A stretch of 64,000 bases of DNA from Anaerolineae bacterium (GCA_023954475.1 JAMLHW010000012.1:1-64000), one strand, 5' to 3'; numbered from the stretch's first letter, positions 23,457-32,792 are shown. Program-made: numbers and translations. The notes: generated by a model from the sequence alone, not told the origin.

Positions 23457-26102
23457 TTAGGTGATCAGGCCACATTCGCGGGCTTTTTTTACAGCCTGGG
23501 TGCGACTACTCACGTCGAGTTTGCTGTAAAGGTTTTTGATGTGGGTACGGACGGTATTTTTGGAGATGAAGAGGGTGTTTTCGATTTGTTTGTTAGACAG
23601 ACCGGAGGCGATCAGTTGCAGGATTTCATTTTCGCGATCGGTGAGCTGAATGGATGGGGTGGGAGATTCGGCCGAATCCAGTTCTTCGGCAAAAGCAGCC
23701 AACAATCGCTTCACAACCGCTTGATCACCCGCATCAACCTGTTGCAGCAATTGCTGCATCGGTCGGCCCCAATCGAGGAACACCCGTATGAAACTACCCG
23801 GTTTCGCCAGAACCAATGCCTTCTGCATGAATGTCAATGCATCCGGACTACCCGCCAAATCCTGGATCAGTGCCCTCAGGATCAGCGCATCGATCATGCC
23901 TGTCACATGGCGCGATGCCATAACCAGACTTTCCAGCCGCGCCGCCATTGCCGCCATACCCGGCACGAGATGCCTGCTGTTGGCCTGACGGCTTTCTGCA
24001 AGCCGGATGGCGACAAATGTGTGATAGGTGTCAAAGCGATCAAAGGTTGGTATGTCGTCAAGCGACAAGCCCGACGCATTGGCCCAGCGCACAGCGATGT
24101 CTATTGCGCCCATGCGCAACCAAAATCCGGCAGCCAACCGTTCTACCGCTGCTGCAGCCTTTGGCAAACGCATTGCATCAATGCGATCCGTGAAAACAGC
24201 CAGCGCCGCTTTTAATGCCACAGCGTCGCGTGCCTGACAAGCCAAATTAGCTTGAATGGTTGCCGAATAGGTGTATAAATCTGAAATACCGGTACGTCGC
24301 GCCCAATCCACGGCTTTATCGACATACAATCGGGCACGTTCCAGCTCATTCCACTCGTAATAAACCATGCCAAGTCCCGTATACATGATCCCAATCAGCG
24401 GTGAGAGTTCCCGCTGTTCCTGCGTTGCCAACGCGATACCTTCCAAACACAACTTCTCCGCACGGTACAAACTGCCTTGCGCATAGGCGTTGATAAATTG
24501 CAGTTCAATTGCCTGGAGCTGCATCGATAGAGCGGCCCTCCCATCTCCCTGAATAGCATTTCGTGCTTCAAACGCGGCTTGATCCGCTTCTTCAAGCTGT
24601 CCCAGATTGTAGTGATTGACCGCAATCTGGCCCCACGCCATCGGAACCAGCGTTTCATCGCTGCCGGCATCGCCTGCTAGCGCCTGCTGTGCAAGCTGCA
24701 GCGCCAGACCGTGGTCGCCGCTCTTGTTACGCGTCAAAATCGAACGATAAAGGTCTCTGTATGGCTGTGCCAACGCATCATTTTCAACCAGTTCGATATA
24801 TGTTGTCGCCAGTTGCGATTTGCCATTGAGCATGGCCGCGCCAGCCAATAGCACCGCCACGTAGGGCGCAGATGACAGCACATCCAGAGGCAATTTGCTA
24901 CCCCATTGCAAAATGCGCAGGGAGCCGCCGTCTTCATAGATCGCATGCATGGGAACGGTGGCGATGTAATGGGCGACCTGTTCGTAATCGGGGATTTGGA
25001 AAGCATGGGCGATTGCTTCGTCGAGTAAATCGTGCGCGGCATACCAGTGAGCGGCGCGACGGTGTAGATCAGCAATACTATCGGCCGACCAGTCGCGCGC
25101 CAGACGGTAACGCAGCAGTTCGGCAAACAAATGATGGTAACGATACCAGTAACGCGAGTTATCGAGCGGAATGATGAACAAATTGCTCTGTTCCAGTTCG
25201 TCGAGGATATCCTGGCTATCCGTCCTGCCGCCAACCTCGTCGCACAGATTGGCGCTGAAGCGTTCCAAAATCGACGTTCGTAACAGAAACTGCTGAATCG
25301 TTTCTGACTGCTGGAATAAAACTTCTTGCAACAAGTAGTCGGCAATCTGTCGGTCACTGCCGACAAACGTGTTGAGAAACTGTGCTATGTCCTCGCTTGT
25401 GTGCAGCGAGATCGCGGCCAGTTGCAGACCGGCAATCCAGCCCTCTGTGCGCGACTCCAGCCTGGCGACCGTGTCTGCAGAAAGTTCTAGGCCCATTGTG
25501 TCGCGCAGAAACGCGGCGGCTTCATCGGTTGTAAAGCGCAAATCGGCCGAATGCACCTCAGTCAACTGCCCGCGCACACGCCAACGCGGTAACGGCAGCG
25601 GTGGTTCTTCACGGCTCGTGATTACCAGATGAAGCGACGGCGGCAGATAATCCAGCAAAAACGCCAGCGCATTGTGGATCGCATCGTCAGTAATGGCGTG
25701 ATAATCGTCCAGAACGAGGATGAAGGGGGTGGGGTGGGCAGCCAGTTCGTTTAGGAGAGCAGGAATAACGGCCGATTCTTCTGGCGGACTGGCAGAACGC
25801 AAGCCCACTGCCAATGTTTCGGCAATCGAACTATCGATCGTCTGGATGGCAGCGACCAGATAAGAAAAGAAGCGCAGTGGCTCATCGTCATTTTCATCGA
25901 TTGACAGCCACGCGACAGGGCGCGTTTGCTGTTGCAGCCAATCGACTACCAATGTCGTTTTACCAAAACCGGCGGGCGCAGAGACGAGGGTCAGTTTCTT
26001 GTGGATGCCGGCGTTGAGCCCGGCAAGCAGGCGTGGGCGTGCCACCAGCGATGCTCTCAATGGCGGTAGAAACAGCTTGGTACGCAGCAATATCTCAGTC
26101 AC
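23457..26102 (-). CDS. LuxR-family MalT-like (LAL) transcriptional regulator 1
   Basis: An 881-residue regulator: an N-terminal STAND ATPase with [12 protein letters not shown] (Walker A) and L-V-L-D-D-Y-H (Walker B), a TPR-like superhelix (about 400-780), and a C-terminal LuxR helix-turn-helix (L-T-D-R-E-N-E-I-L-Q-L-I-A-S-G-L-S-N-K-Q-I). I choose GTG 26102 over ATG 26144 because V-T-E-I-L-L-R-T-K-L-F aligns with the family start, and TACAAT (26109-26114) lies 6 nt before it. It overlaps the lipoprotein stop as GTGA. It carries the host-type TTCGGCCGAA word (23667). Confidence 0.88.
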   Translation of the reverse strand: MTEILLRTKLFLPPLRASLVARPRLLAGLNAGIHKKLTLVSAPAGFGKTTLVVDWLQQQTRPVAWLSIDENDDEPLRFFSYLVAAIQTIDSSIAETLAVGLRSASPPEESAVIPALLNELAAHPTPFILVLDDYHAITDDAIHNALAFLLDYLPPSLHLVITSREEPPLPLPRWRVRGQLTEVHSADLRFTTDEAAAFLRDTMGLELSADTVARLESRTEGWIAGLQLAAISLHTSEDIAQFLNTFVGSDRQIADYLLQEVLFQQSETIQQFLLRTSILERFSANLCDEVGGRTDSQDILDELEQSNLFIIPLDNSRYWYRYHHLFAELLRYRLARDWSADSIADLHRRAAHWYAAHDLLDEAIAHAFQIPDYEQVAHYIATVPMHAIYEDGGSLRILQWGSKLPLDVLSSAPYVAVLLAGAAMLNGKSQLATTYIELVENDALAQPYRDLYRSILTRNKSGDHGLALQLAQQALAGDAGSDETLVPMAWGQIAVNHYNLGQLEEADQAAFEARNAIQGDGRAALSMQLQAIELQFINAYAQGSLYRAEKLCLEGIALATQEQRELSPLIGIMYTGLGMVYYEWNELERARLYVDKAVDWARRTGISDLYTYSATIQANLACQARDAVALKAALAVFTDRIDAMRLPKAAAAVERLAAGFWLRMGAIDIAVRWANASGLSLDDIPTFDRFDTYHTFVAIRLAESRQANSRHLVPGMAAMAARLESLVMASRHVTGMIDALILRALIQDLAGSPDALTFMQKALVLAKPGSFIRVFLDWGRPMQQLLQQVDAGDQAVVKRLLAAFAEELDSAESPTPSIQLTDRENEILQLIASGLSNKQIENTLFISKNTVRTHIKNLYSKLDVSSRTQAVKKARECGLIT

Positions 26103-26944
26103 ACCGTTATTGTACACAGCCGGTAACGATCGCGAAACTGACAATTGGGCGGAGCCGCTGCTGCATTGGGTATGCGCAACGATTTGTTAAAGTAAGCGGC
26201 AATCTCACCGTCTGCATCAATGGTGCTTAACGGCAAAACAGGCAGTCTTCGCGATTCATGTGCGGCGTGCCGGGCAATGACCGCTGCTGCATTCGGGAAG
26301 GTCTTTGGCTGGTAACCAACGTCTCTTAACATGACGCGAATATCACCGCCGGAATTGTCATTATAATCGGCCGATTCCTGGCTGCACTGCACATAGACAT
26401 TGCTCATCTCGTCCGGTTGGTACACAAACGTCCCCACGCAGTTCCGCACCTGTCCCATATATCGATCAATGAGAGACAAGGGAAAAGAGGCCCGACTCCA
26501 TGCGCCGTCATTTTCTTCCTGCCACACAGCGCCTGTGCCCACAATCACATCCCAGAAACTACTACTGGCATCTCTGGTGATAATTGGTCCGGTTTGCAGA
26601 GGGATTAAAGCGCCTTCATCCGCAATAAAGTCTACAGTAAACGCCGGAAAAGTGTTCTCGCCGGCATACGGGTTTCTCTCTTTGGGAAAGATCATTCTGG
26701 TATCGGCAAAGCTAAGCGAACCGGAAAAGCTGTGGGCCGCCTCGCTGGCCCATGCAGGTTTGGCAAAATAGCTCATGTCCGCGAAAGGCAGGAATCTGTT
26801 TTGCTGCAACTCCGCCACCGTCAGTTGGTCACGTGGTTGACTTAATTCCGGCCCTACCCACGGGGCAGGGCCTGCCTGGGTGCATGCGCTAACCAGCAAA
26901 ACGAGAATAAACAGAATCAAAACTTTATTGATCGAAACCATCAT
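26099..26944 (-). CDS. Lipoprotein of unknown function
   Basis: A 281-residue protein with a lipoprotein signal (I-L-F-I-L-V-L-L-V-S-A-C, lipidated Cys at 21). The mature part begins T-Q-A-G-P-A-P-W and has no motif I recognise. It includes F-A-D-M-S-Y-F-A, a C-V-G-T-F-V-Y pair and a C-terminal C-Q-F-R-D-R-Y-R-L-C, so disulfides are possible. I start at ATG 26944, preceded by GAAGGA; the longer frame to 26995 would bury the signal peptide. Its stop overlaps the LAL regulator start. Confidence 0.65.
   Translation of the reverse strand: MMVSINKVLILFILVLLVSACTQAGPAPWVGPELSQPRDQLTVAELQQNRFLPFADMSYFAKPAWASEAAHSFSGSLSFADTRMIFPKERNPYAGENTFPAFTVDFIADEGALIPLQTGPIITRDASSSFWDVIVGTGAVWQEENDGAWSRASFPLSLIDRYMGQVRNCVGTFVYQPDEMSNVYVQCSQESADYNDNSGGDIRVMLRDVGYQPKTFPNAAAVIARHAAHESRRLPVLPLSTIDADGEIAAYFNKSLRIPNAAAAPPNCQFRDRYRLCTITV
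26109..26114 (-). promoter_or_regulatory. Candidate -10 box for a leaderless LAL regulator 1 mRNA
   Basis: Reverse strand TACAAT, then AACGGT, then the GTG start. A -10 box 6 nt before the start codon places the transcription start at or next to the first codon. It lies within the 3' end of the upstream lipoprotein gene. Confidence 0.5.
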
Positions 26945-27001
26945 TTTATCCTTCAGGAGCGAAGGTCGATGTGTTTTTGGAATCGCACTCAACAATATTG
27001 A

Positions 27002-28072
27002 TTACTGGTGCAGAATGCGGACAATGCGGTCGTAAACAACATCCGCTACCATCACCTTAGTGCCACCCTGAACATCGAAAACCGGAACGATTGGGGTGCC
27101 ACCGGCTGTGTTCACAAACTGAACCACAACCGTATCAATGTCACTGTGGTAACGAGCAATACTTTGGTATCCAGGTATCAAGCCAGAATGGCCATACTCA
27201 TAAATAGAGGAGTAAATAGCCTGTTCATTATCATTTAACAATGAGCCATCATTTAAAGCCCTCAAGAATATGCCCACATCCTCTGCCGTCGCCAGCATGG
27301 AGCCGTGAGGGTCACTCTTTAAGTCAGGCTCATAGCCTACCCAGTAGCCGCTCATGACATCGTCTGCATCCACATCATCAAGCGGGGTATACGTATTGTT
27401 CAGATCGAGCGGGATCAGAATCTCCTCTTCGATATATTGCCAATGGCTGTACCCCACCACTTTTGTAATGAGTTCGCCCAGCAAAAAATAATTCGTGTTT
27501 GAATAGCCGTAATCTTCATCCGGGGCAAAGTTAGCAGGCAAATCAAGCGCTAATTCAAGGGCTGCTTCACTGCTATCCGGTGGGTTTTCCCAATAACCGG
27601 GAGCGTCGGTGAAATTGGGAATACCGCTGCGATGCTGCACCATCATCCTCACCGTAATCTGATCGGCATATTCAATTCTGCCCACAAGCTCTGGAAAGTG
27701 ATCCGCGAGCGTATCATCCAGCGCTATCTGTTGGTCATCGACCAGTTTAGCGATAGAAACGGCAACAAATAATTTATCGATGCTGGCAATCTTGAATAAT
27801 GATTGCGGGTCGGCCGGTATTTGATCTTCCCGGTTTTTATAGCCGGCTGTATAAAATGCAGGTGGTTCACCTGCTTCGTCCACGTACACAATCATGCCAT
27901 CCAATCCATGGCCAATGGCGTCATCGACTTGTTCCTGGACGGTGTCAGGTAATGGTTTTATCCAGGCCCATATTCCGTCCCAGGGCGCGAATACTACGAT
28001 ACAGATTAGCCCCACGAGAGGCATGATGATTCTAAGTATGCGAACGATACGGGTCTTATTGGGATTTTCCAT
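27002..28072 (-). CDS. Membrane-anchored serine hydrolase, class C beta-lactamase family
   Basis: A 356-residue protein with an N-terminal membrane anchor (about 12-29), SxxK in I-A-S-I-D-K-L-F near residue 96 and Y-S-N-T-N-Y near 180. GAGGAG lies 8 nt before the ATG. It is similar in plan to the larger lipoprotein hydrolase upstream (28179-29480), so the two look like diverged paralogues. Extracytoplasmic esterase or peptidase activity is likely; the substrate is unknown. Confidence 0.82.
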   Translation of the reverse strand: MENPNKTRIVRILRIIMPLVGLICIVVFAPWDGIWAWIKPLPDTVQEQVDDAIGHGLDGMIVYVDEAGEPPAFYTAGYKNREDQIPADPQSLFKIASIDKLFVAVSIAKLVDDQQIALDDTLADHFPELVGRIEYADQITVRMMVQHRSGIPNFTDAPGYWENPPDSSEAALELALDLPANFAPDEDYGYSNTNYFLLGELITKVVGYSHWQYIEEEILIPLDLNNTYTPLDDVDADDVMSGYWVGYEPDLKSDPHGSMLATAEDVGIFLRALNDGSLLNDNEQAIYSSIYEYGHSGLIPGYQSIARYHSDIDTVVVQFVNTAGGTPIVPVFDVQGGTKVMVADVVYDRIVRILHQ

Positions 28073-28110
28073 GATTTTTTCTCCTCAGATCACTTGGTTT
28101 ACGTAGTTGA

Positions 28111-28170
28111 AGACTACAAAAGTCTTGTATCTTTAGCCAAATCGCTCTAAGACCAAGACTTTTGTAGTCT
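28111..28170. repeat. Intergenic palindromic element (17-bp arms)
   Basis: AGACTACAAAAGTCTTG at 28111-28127 is repeated inverted at 28154-28170 with a 26-nt spacer. Each arm is itself near-palindromic (AGACT-ACAAA-AGTCT). It occupies most of the 106-bp gap between two serine-hydrolase genes. Possibly a REP-like element or terminator. Confidence 0.7.
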
Positions 28171-28178
28171 AGCCCTTC

Positions 28179-29480
28179 TTACTGAGCCGCTTGCAGCAGC
28201 GGGAGCGCCGGATTCAGCACATCCGCCAGACTTTGTTCGGGATCGGCACCATCGTGGTTGTAGAGCATCACCACAACGATATCCAACTCAGGCGCATAAT
28301 TGAGCACCGACCGAAAACCGGCAATATAGCCTGCATGCCCCATATAATCTCCCTGGAGCATGACACCCAAACCGTAGGCACTGCCTGGCGCGGCTGTCGT
28401 CATCGCTACCAGCGACTCGGGATCATCAAACAACGCCCCACCGAACAACCCACGAGCGAAGGTGGTCAGGTCTGCGGCAGTGGAAACGAGGCCACCGGCC
28501 GACCAGCCAACCGATTCGTGCAGCTCGGTGACGTCGGCCATCTCGTCACCAGCACCTGTGTAGCCATGAACGATGTCAATTACCGGCTCTTCGTAGCAAT
28601 CCAGGAATGTGGATGTCATGCCCAAAGGTTCATAGATGTGCGTGCGGTACGCTTCAGCCAGCGGCATCTCCGCGGCCGTTTCGATGATCATGCCGAGCAG
28701 CGTGTAGTTGGTATTGCTGTAGCGCCACTGTTTCCCCGGCTCAAACTGGGCCTCTTTGCCGTAAACGTAGCGAGCCAGCGTATCGTTGGGGTCCCGTTCA
28801 ACGCAGTCCAGCGTCACATTGCCGGTAGCTTCATCTACCACCATTTCTGTGAAGATATCAGCGTAGTAAGCCTCGTGTTCAACCACGTTGAACAAACCGG
28901 ATGTGTGCGTCAGCAGGTGGCGTAGCGTGATCTGGTCGCCATAGGGTAACTGCTCGACAACCTCCGGCAGCCACAGCGTCAGCGAATCGTCCAGAGTCAG
29001 CACGCCATCCTCCGCCAGTTGCATAATCACCACGGCGGTAAACATTTTGGTGATGCTACCAATTCGGAATGCACCCTCCGGCGACATCGGGGTGTCGTCC
29101 ATAAGGTTTGCAGATCCACTGGCTCCGGCAAACTGGTACTCCGGCGCGTCGATCCAGGCGACCATGCCGGGTGGCATTGTGCCTGCGGTCAGTGCATCCA
29201 TTTCTGCTTGAATCTCCGCAACAACATCGGGCGGAAACGCTTGCGGGAGTGCCTTCCCGTCATCCTGGGTGGCGGACTCTTCGATTTCAACTGGTGTCTC
29301 CGCAGCGACCTCTTGTCGGGCGGTCGGCTCGGTGTCTTGGGTGGTGGCGTCGTCCATTTCTACGGGTGTCTCTGTAACGATAACGGTCGGAGATGCTTGC
29401 GGTTCGTCCTGGGTGATGCTGCTGCAACCGATTAGCAGCAGCAATAATAAGGTTAAGCACAAGAGTAGTTTTTTGTTCAT
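28179..29480 (-). CDS. Serine hydrolase lipoprotein, class C beta-lactamase family
   Basis: A 433-residue lipoprotein (lipobox L-I-G-C at 16-19). A Thr/Glu-rich linker (about 25-80) contains two related copies of E-T-P-V-E-x-x-x-x-A-T-Q-D, then the hydrolase domain has I-G-S-I-T-K-M-F (SxxK) near residue 140 and Y-S-N-T-N-Y near 250. It acts outside the cytoplasmic membrane. The extra D-C-V-E-R-D-P and L-D-C-Y-E-E cysteines may form a disulfide. Confidence 0.85.
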   Translation of the reverse strand: MNKKLLLCLTLLLLLLIGCSSITQDEPQASPTVIVTETPVEMDDATTQDTEPTARQEVAAETPVEIEESATQDDGKALPQAFPPDVVAEIQAEMDALTAGTMPPGMVAWIDAPEYQFAGASGSANLMDDTPMSPEGAFRIGSITKMFTAVVIMQLAEDGVLTLDDSLTLWLPEVVEQLPYGDQITLRHLLTHTSGLFNVVEHEAYYADIFTEMVVDEATGNVTLDCVERDPNDTLARYVYGKEAQFEPGKQWRYSNTNYTLLGMIIETAAEMPLAEAYRTHIYEPLGMTSTFLDCYEEPVIDIVHGYTGAGDEMADVTELHESVGWSAGGLVSTAADLTTFARGLFGGALFDDPESLVAMTTAAPGSAYGLGVMLQGDYMGHAGYIAGFRSVLNYAPELDIVVVMLYNHDGADPEQSLADVLNPALPLLQAAQ

Positions 29481-29553
29481 GATTGTTTCCTTGATGGATT
29501 TGAAATTTTTTACTGAAGGCGTGTAGGGAAACGGCCGTTTCCCTACCTAAAGG

Positions 29554-29721
29554 TTAGCTAAGTTTAGCGATCAGAGCACCAATGGCAGCGCCCAAACTGA
29601 TGCCTAACCCAATGCCGAGGGCCAGATTATTGAAAATGACTTGGCCAATGATTGCGCCTAAGGCCGTGCCAAGGGCAATCCCTATACCAGTAGGCTTGGA
29701 TTGTTTTTCTTTGTTTGACAT
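29554..29721 (-). CDS. Small glycine-zipper membrane protein (55 aa)
   Basis: A short open frame starting at ATG 29721 with a strong AAGGAG site 5 nt upstream, ending at TAA 29554-29556. The product begins M-S-N-K-E-K-Q-S-K-P, then has two glycine-zipper helices (G-I-G-I-A-L-G-T-A-L-G-A-I-I-G and G-I-G-L-G-I-S-L-G-A-A-I-G). It probably forms a membrane hairpin or a small oligomer. Function unknown. The good ribosome site and regular GxxxG pattern argue that it is real, while a forward-strand frame over the same DNA (29582-29776) has no such support. Confidence 0.7.
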   Translation of the reverse strand: MSNKEKQSKPTGIGIALGTALGAIIGQVIFNNLALGIGLGISLGAAIGALIAKLS

Positions 29722-29762
29722 TTTTTCTCCTTGTGTAAAGTGTTTGTTTTGTGGCCGCGTTT

Positions 29763-30731
29763 TTAGGCCATGGTAATTACAACGCTCCCTTTTTTGTTTC
29801 CTGTTTCAAAATAGCGGTAGGCTTCGGCCGTTTCCGCCAATGGATAGCATCGATCAATAAGCGATTTTAATTGACCAGCCTCGATCAACTCTGTGAGGAA
29901 GCGCAGGTCTTTGGCCTGTTCGCTGGCTGGTCGCAGGCCGGCAAATGCTATTTTTGCCTTTTTGCTACCTACGATTGATGTCCATATCATGTCAAAAACA
30001 ATCCTAGGAGAGAGTACGGTGGACAAGTAGATGCCGTTTTCTTTGAGGAGGTGTTTGCATCGGCCGAATGAACTCTTACCGGCTGCATCAAAAATAATGT
30101 CATAGGTCTCATCGATATCGGTGAAATCCTCTTGCTTGTAATCAATGACCTTATCTGCTCCCAAAGATTTCACAAACTCCATTTTCTCTGTGCTGCACAC
30201 CCCGGTCACTGTGGCACCTGCTTGTTTAGCAAGCTGAACCGCATAACTACCGACGCTGCCAGACGCGCCATTGATTAGAACTCTTTGGCCGCTCCGAATT
30301 TGCCCACTGTCTCTGAGAAACGGCAGCGCGGTTAGCACCGCATTGGTGGCAACAGCTTCTTCGTAGGTGATGCTGGCCGGCTTTAGCGCCAGAGCCCCGT
30401 TTTCGGGCAAACAAATGTATTCGGCATGCGCACCAAAATCGGCGGTAGCCCCAAAAACTTGGTCCCCTTCTTTGAATAAGGTGACATCTTTGCCAACGGC
30501 TTCAATCTCTCCCGCCAGCGTAGACCCCAGCACAGCTCTTTTGGGGCGTTTGAGACCGGTGTAAAATCGTCCGCTCAATGACGCTCCCTGGCGAAAAGTG
30601 CTGTCAACGGCCGTTACCGTCGTCGCCTCAATACGTATCAGAAGTTCATTGTCCTTAGGTGTCGGTTTTGCGACCTCTTTGAGTTGAAGGACTTCAGGCG
30701 GCCCATATTCGGTATAAACAATTGCTTTCAT
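29763..30731 (-). CDS. Zinc-independent MDR oxidoreductase (quinone-reductase-like) 1
   Basis: A 322-residue medium-chain dehydrogenase/reductase of the NADPH:quinone reductase type. It opens M-K-A-I-V-Y-T-E-Y-G-P-P-E-V-L and has the nucleotide-binding N-G-A-S-G-S-V-G-S-Y-A-V-Q-L-A-K near residue 150. The catalytic zinc ligands of alcohol dehydrogenases are absent. It reduces quinones or enones with NADPH. AAGGAAAA precedes the start. It contains an AACGGCCGTT palindrome and is a paralogue of the next gene. Confidence 0.85.
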   Translation of the reverse strand: MKAIVYTEYGPPEVLQLKEVAKPTPKDNELLIRIEATTVTAVDSTFRQGASLSGRFYTGLKRPKRAVLGSTLAGEIEAVGKDVTLFKEGDQVFGATADFGAHAEYICLPENGALALKPASITYEEAVATNAVLTALPFLRDSGQIRSGQRVLINGASGSVGSYAVQLAKQAGATVTGVCSTEKMEFVKSLGADKVIDYKQEDFTDIDETYDIIFDAAGKSSFGRCKHLLKENGIYLSTVLSPRIVFDMIWTSIVGSKKAKIAFAGLRPASEQAKDLRFLTELIEAGQLKSLIDRCYPLAETAEAYRYFETGNKKGSVVITMA

Positions 30732-30769
30732 CAGATTTTCCTTTGGATTTTGAATCGTAACTTGTTTAC

Positions 30770-31729
30770 CTACGTCGTAATCACAACCTTGCCGCTGATC
30801 TGCTTGCTGCCCTGCAATGCCATGGCAGCGGCCGTTTCTGCCAGCGGGAAGGTGCGGTCAATGACGGATTTGACCACGCCGGACGCCATGAGCTGCGCCA
30901 GAGTGCTTAGGTCGTCGGTGTTGAACTGCGCCACGAAACTGAAGACCTTCTCTTCTTCTTCCGATGCCTTGTAGGCCCCCATCTTGGCCATAAATGCCAT
31001 CATGTCCACGCCGAGTGCACCGACAGAGACCATCCGCCCGTTTGATGTGAGGTTCTTGACGTACAGATCGAAGGGGCGATCGCCGACCATATCCAGAATG
31101 AGGTCAAAAGGTCCGGCGCCATCCCAATCCTGTTGGGTGTAGTCGATTACCGCATCAGCACCGATACGTTTCACCATCTCTATGTTGCGCGTGCTGCACA
31201 CGGCCGTTACATGGGTCTGGAACGATTTGGCGATTTGCACCGCATAACTCCCCACGCCGCCGGATGCGCCAATGATCAAAACGCGGTGACCCTGTGCGAT
31301 ACGGCCGTAATCACGCAACCCTTGCAGGGCCGTCAGCCCGCCGGTGGGAATGGCGGCGGCGTCCACAAAAGAGACGCTTTCCGGCTTGTGGACGAGATTT
31401 TTCTCGGCAGCGATGGCGTACTCGGCGAAAGCACCCTTCGCTGCCCCAAAGACGGCATCACCCACGGCAAACCGGGTGACGTTTTTGCCAACGGCAACGG
31501 CCGTTCCCGCACAATCACCGCCCATAGCGTAATCAGTCGGTTGCGGATCACCATACATCTTGCGGAGCATGGGAATCTTGCCCTCCATGCGGTGCCAGTA
31601 AGATGGGTTGGTTGCCGCCGCGTGTACTTTCACCAAAACTTGATCGTCTCCCGGCGTGGGCTGCTCGATTTCTTCCAGTGTCAAAACCTCAGGAGAACCA
31701 TATGTGCGTGCTAAAATTGCTTTCATCAT
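30770..31729 (-). CDS. Zinc-independent MDR oxidoreductase (quinone-reductase-like) 2
   Basis: A 319-residue paralogue of the preceding gene: M-M-K-A-I-L-A-R-T-Y-G-S-P-E-V-L at the start and I-G-A-S-G-G-V-G-S-Y-A-V-Q-I-A-K for NADPH binding. I start at the ATG-ATG pair at 31729 behind AGGAAA; the frame from 31783 has a non-family leader. The two genes are adjacent and co-directional, a local duplication that has since diverged. An AACGGCCGTT palindrome lies inside (31496). Confidence 0.85.
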   Translation of the reverse strand: MMKAILARTYGSPEVLTLEEIEQPTPGDDQVLVKVHAAATNPSYWHRMEGKIPMLRKMYGDPQPTDYAMGGDCAGTAVAVGKNVTRFAVGDAVFGAAKGAFAEYAIAAEKNLVHKPESVSFVDAAAIPTGGLTALQGLRDYGRIAQGHRVLIIGASGGVGSYAVQIAKSFQTHVTAVCSTRNIEMVKRIGADAVIDYTQQDWDGAGPFDLILDMVGDRPFDLYVKNLTSNGRMVSVGALGVDMMAFMAKMGAYKASEEEEKVFSFVAQFNTDDLSTLAQLMASGVVKSVIDRTFPLAETAAAMALQGSKQISGKVVITT

Positions 31730-31771
31730 TTTCCTAATACCTCCAAGTAAGCGTTTGTATTTAATGTCGCA

Positions 31772-31805
31772 AGATTGGACCAATCTCCAGAGATTGGTCC
31801 AATCT
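31772..31805. repeat. Intergenic double palindrome
   Basis: AGATTGGACCAATCT (palindromic about its central A), CCAG, then AGATTGGTCCAATCT. The two 15-mers are reverse complements of each other and each is a near-perfect palindrome. It lies between the MDR gene start and the DUF4386 gene end, where it could terminate transcription. Confidence 0.75.
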
Positions 31806-31820
31806 CAGTTCTACGTTAAC

Positions 31821-32555
31821 CTATGCCGTTTCCAAGACCAGGGCGCGATTTTGCCAGCGGTCCATGTTGACGCCTTTCACCAGCAGCCAGATGGGGAAAG
31901 CGATTTCGGCGAAGGCAATGACGGCGGCAATCGCGCCGGGGGTGGTGGTGTAGCCGGAGACCAGCAGCTGGCCCATGCTGTCGAACAGATAGCCAATTCC
32001 AGCGGCGATGAACAGGAAGCCCAGCACCTTGGGGAAGTAGCCCGACTGCACAATCAGGTAACCCAGAATCAGCACGTGGGGCACCAGAAAGGCGATGCCA
32101 ATCGTAAAGCCGATGCTGTGCGCGTCGAGGAACAGCGTCACCAGCGCGTTGACCTGGTCTGGGTTAAAGGCGGTTGCAAAGTCAGCCCCGTTCAACAGTT
32201 GAAAGACGAGGTAGTAGTTGAGCAGATTCAGACCGTGGATGGTGGTCATGGCTAGCCGGGAAACGGCCGCAATCAACGATAATGTCTTATTCACCGGCTT
32301 CAGCAGCACGTACAGCACCACAGCCAGCACAATCTCGCTCAGCAAAATAAATAGCTCACTGCCCACCGTACCCAGGCGGAACGTCGTTTCGTTGGCGGCG
32401 ATGTTGGCGGCCGTGGCCGCTGCGTCGCCAGTCACAATAAACTGCTCCGGAATGACCATATGGGCGAAGATGGCGGCGACGGCGATGAGCAAATAGAGTA
32501 CACCGGCAAAACGAGCATAAGCGGACGGGGACATTTCACGAAGTTTACTGTTCAT
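31821..32555 (-). CDS. DUF4386-family membrane protein
   Basis: A 244-residue protein with about six transmembrane helices. The opening A-R-F-A-G-V-L-Y-L-L-I-A-V, the L-S-E-I-V-L-A-V-V-L-Y-V-L-L-K-P-V region and L-D-A-H-S-I-G-F-T-I-G-I-A are typical of DUF4386. The role of the family is unknown; it is common in Chloroflexota and Bacteroidota. AAGGAG precedes the ATG. It follows the small 32568-32792 gene by 12 bp on the same strand. Confidence 0.8.
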   Translation of the reverse strand: MNSKLREMSPSAYARFAGVLYLLIAVAAIFAHMVIPEQFIVTGDAAATAANIAANETTFRLGTVGSELFILLSEIVLAVVLYVLLKPVNKTLSLIAAVSRLAMTTIHGLNLLNYYLVFQLLNGADFATAFNPDQVNALVTLFLDAHSIGFTIGIAFLVPHVLILGYLIVQSGYFPKVLGFLFIAAGIGYLFDSMGQLLVSGYTTTPGAIAAVIAFAEIAFPIWLLVKGVNMDRWQNRALVLETA

Positions 32556-32567
32556 TTCAAATTCTCC

Positions 32568-32792
32568 TTATGTTTTGATGGGGTTGATGGAGAGCAGGGG
32601 CAAGCCTAAATCACGTACTTTTTTGAGTAAGCCGTGCAGAGCAGCCTGGTCAGCGACCGAACCGGTGAGAATCGTCTCGCCGTCCTCGGTCTGGGTGATG
32701 GTCAGGCCATCGAACCAGCTGGCCCAGCGCGTATCCAGATGTCCCTGGAGGCGAATCTCAAAAATTTCTGGTTGGGGTTGCCTGGTATCCAT
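32568..32792 (-). CDS. Small soluble protein, BON/ferredoxin-like fold guess
   Basis: A 74-residue protein starting M-D-T-R-Q-P-Q-P-E at 32792, with F-E-I-R-L-Q-G-H-L, W-F-D-G-L-T-I-T-Q-T and a final A-A-L-H-G-L-L-K-K-V-R-D-L-G-L-P-L-L-S-I. The strand-strand-helix rhythm ending in L-x-L-x-S-I suggests a small alpha-beta regulatory or sensor unit. I do not recognise a named family. An AGGAG site lies 13 nt upstream. It is co-directional with the DUF4386 gene 12 bp downstream. The frame to 32846 adds a basic, unlikely leader. Confidence 0.6.
   Translation of the reverse strand: MDTRQPQPEIFEIRLQGHLDTRWASWFDGLTITQTEDGETILTGSVADQAALHGLLKKVRDLGLPLLSINPIKT

Noticed and set aside
19640-29480. Three serine hydrolases as a beta-lactam resistance locus
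   Set aside because: SxxK and YxN occur in many esterases and peptidases of this fold; nothing specific to beta-lactamases was seen.
29582-29776. Forward-strand 64-residue frame opposite the glycine-zipper gene
   Set aside because: The reverse strand has the AAGGAG site and a regular glycine-zipper product; the forward frame is its shadow.
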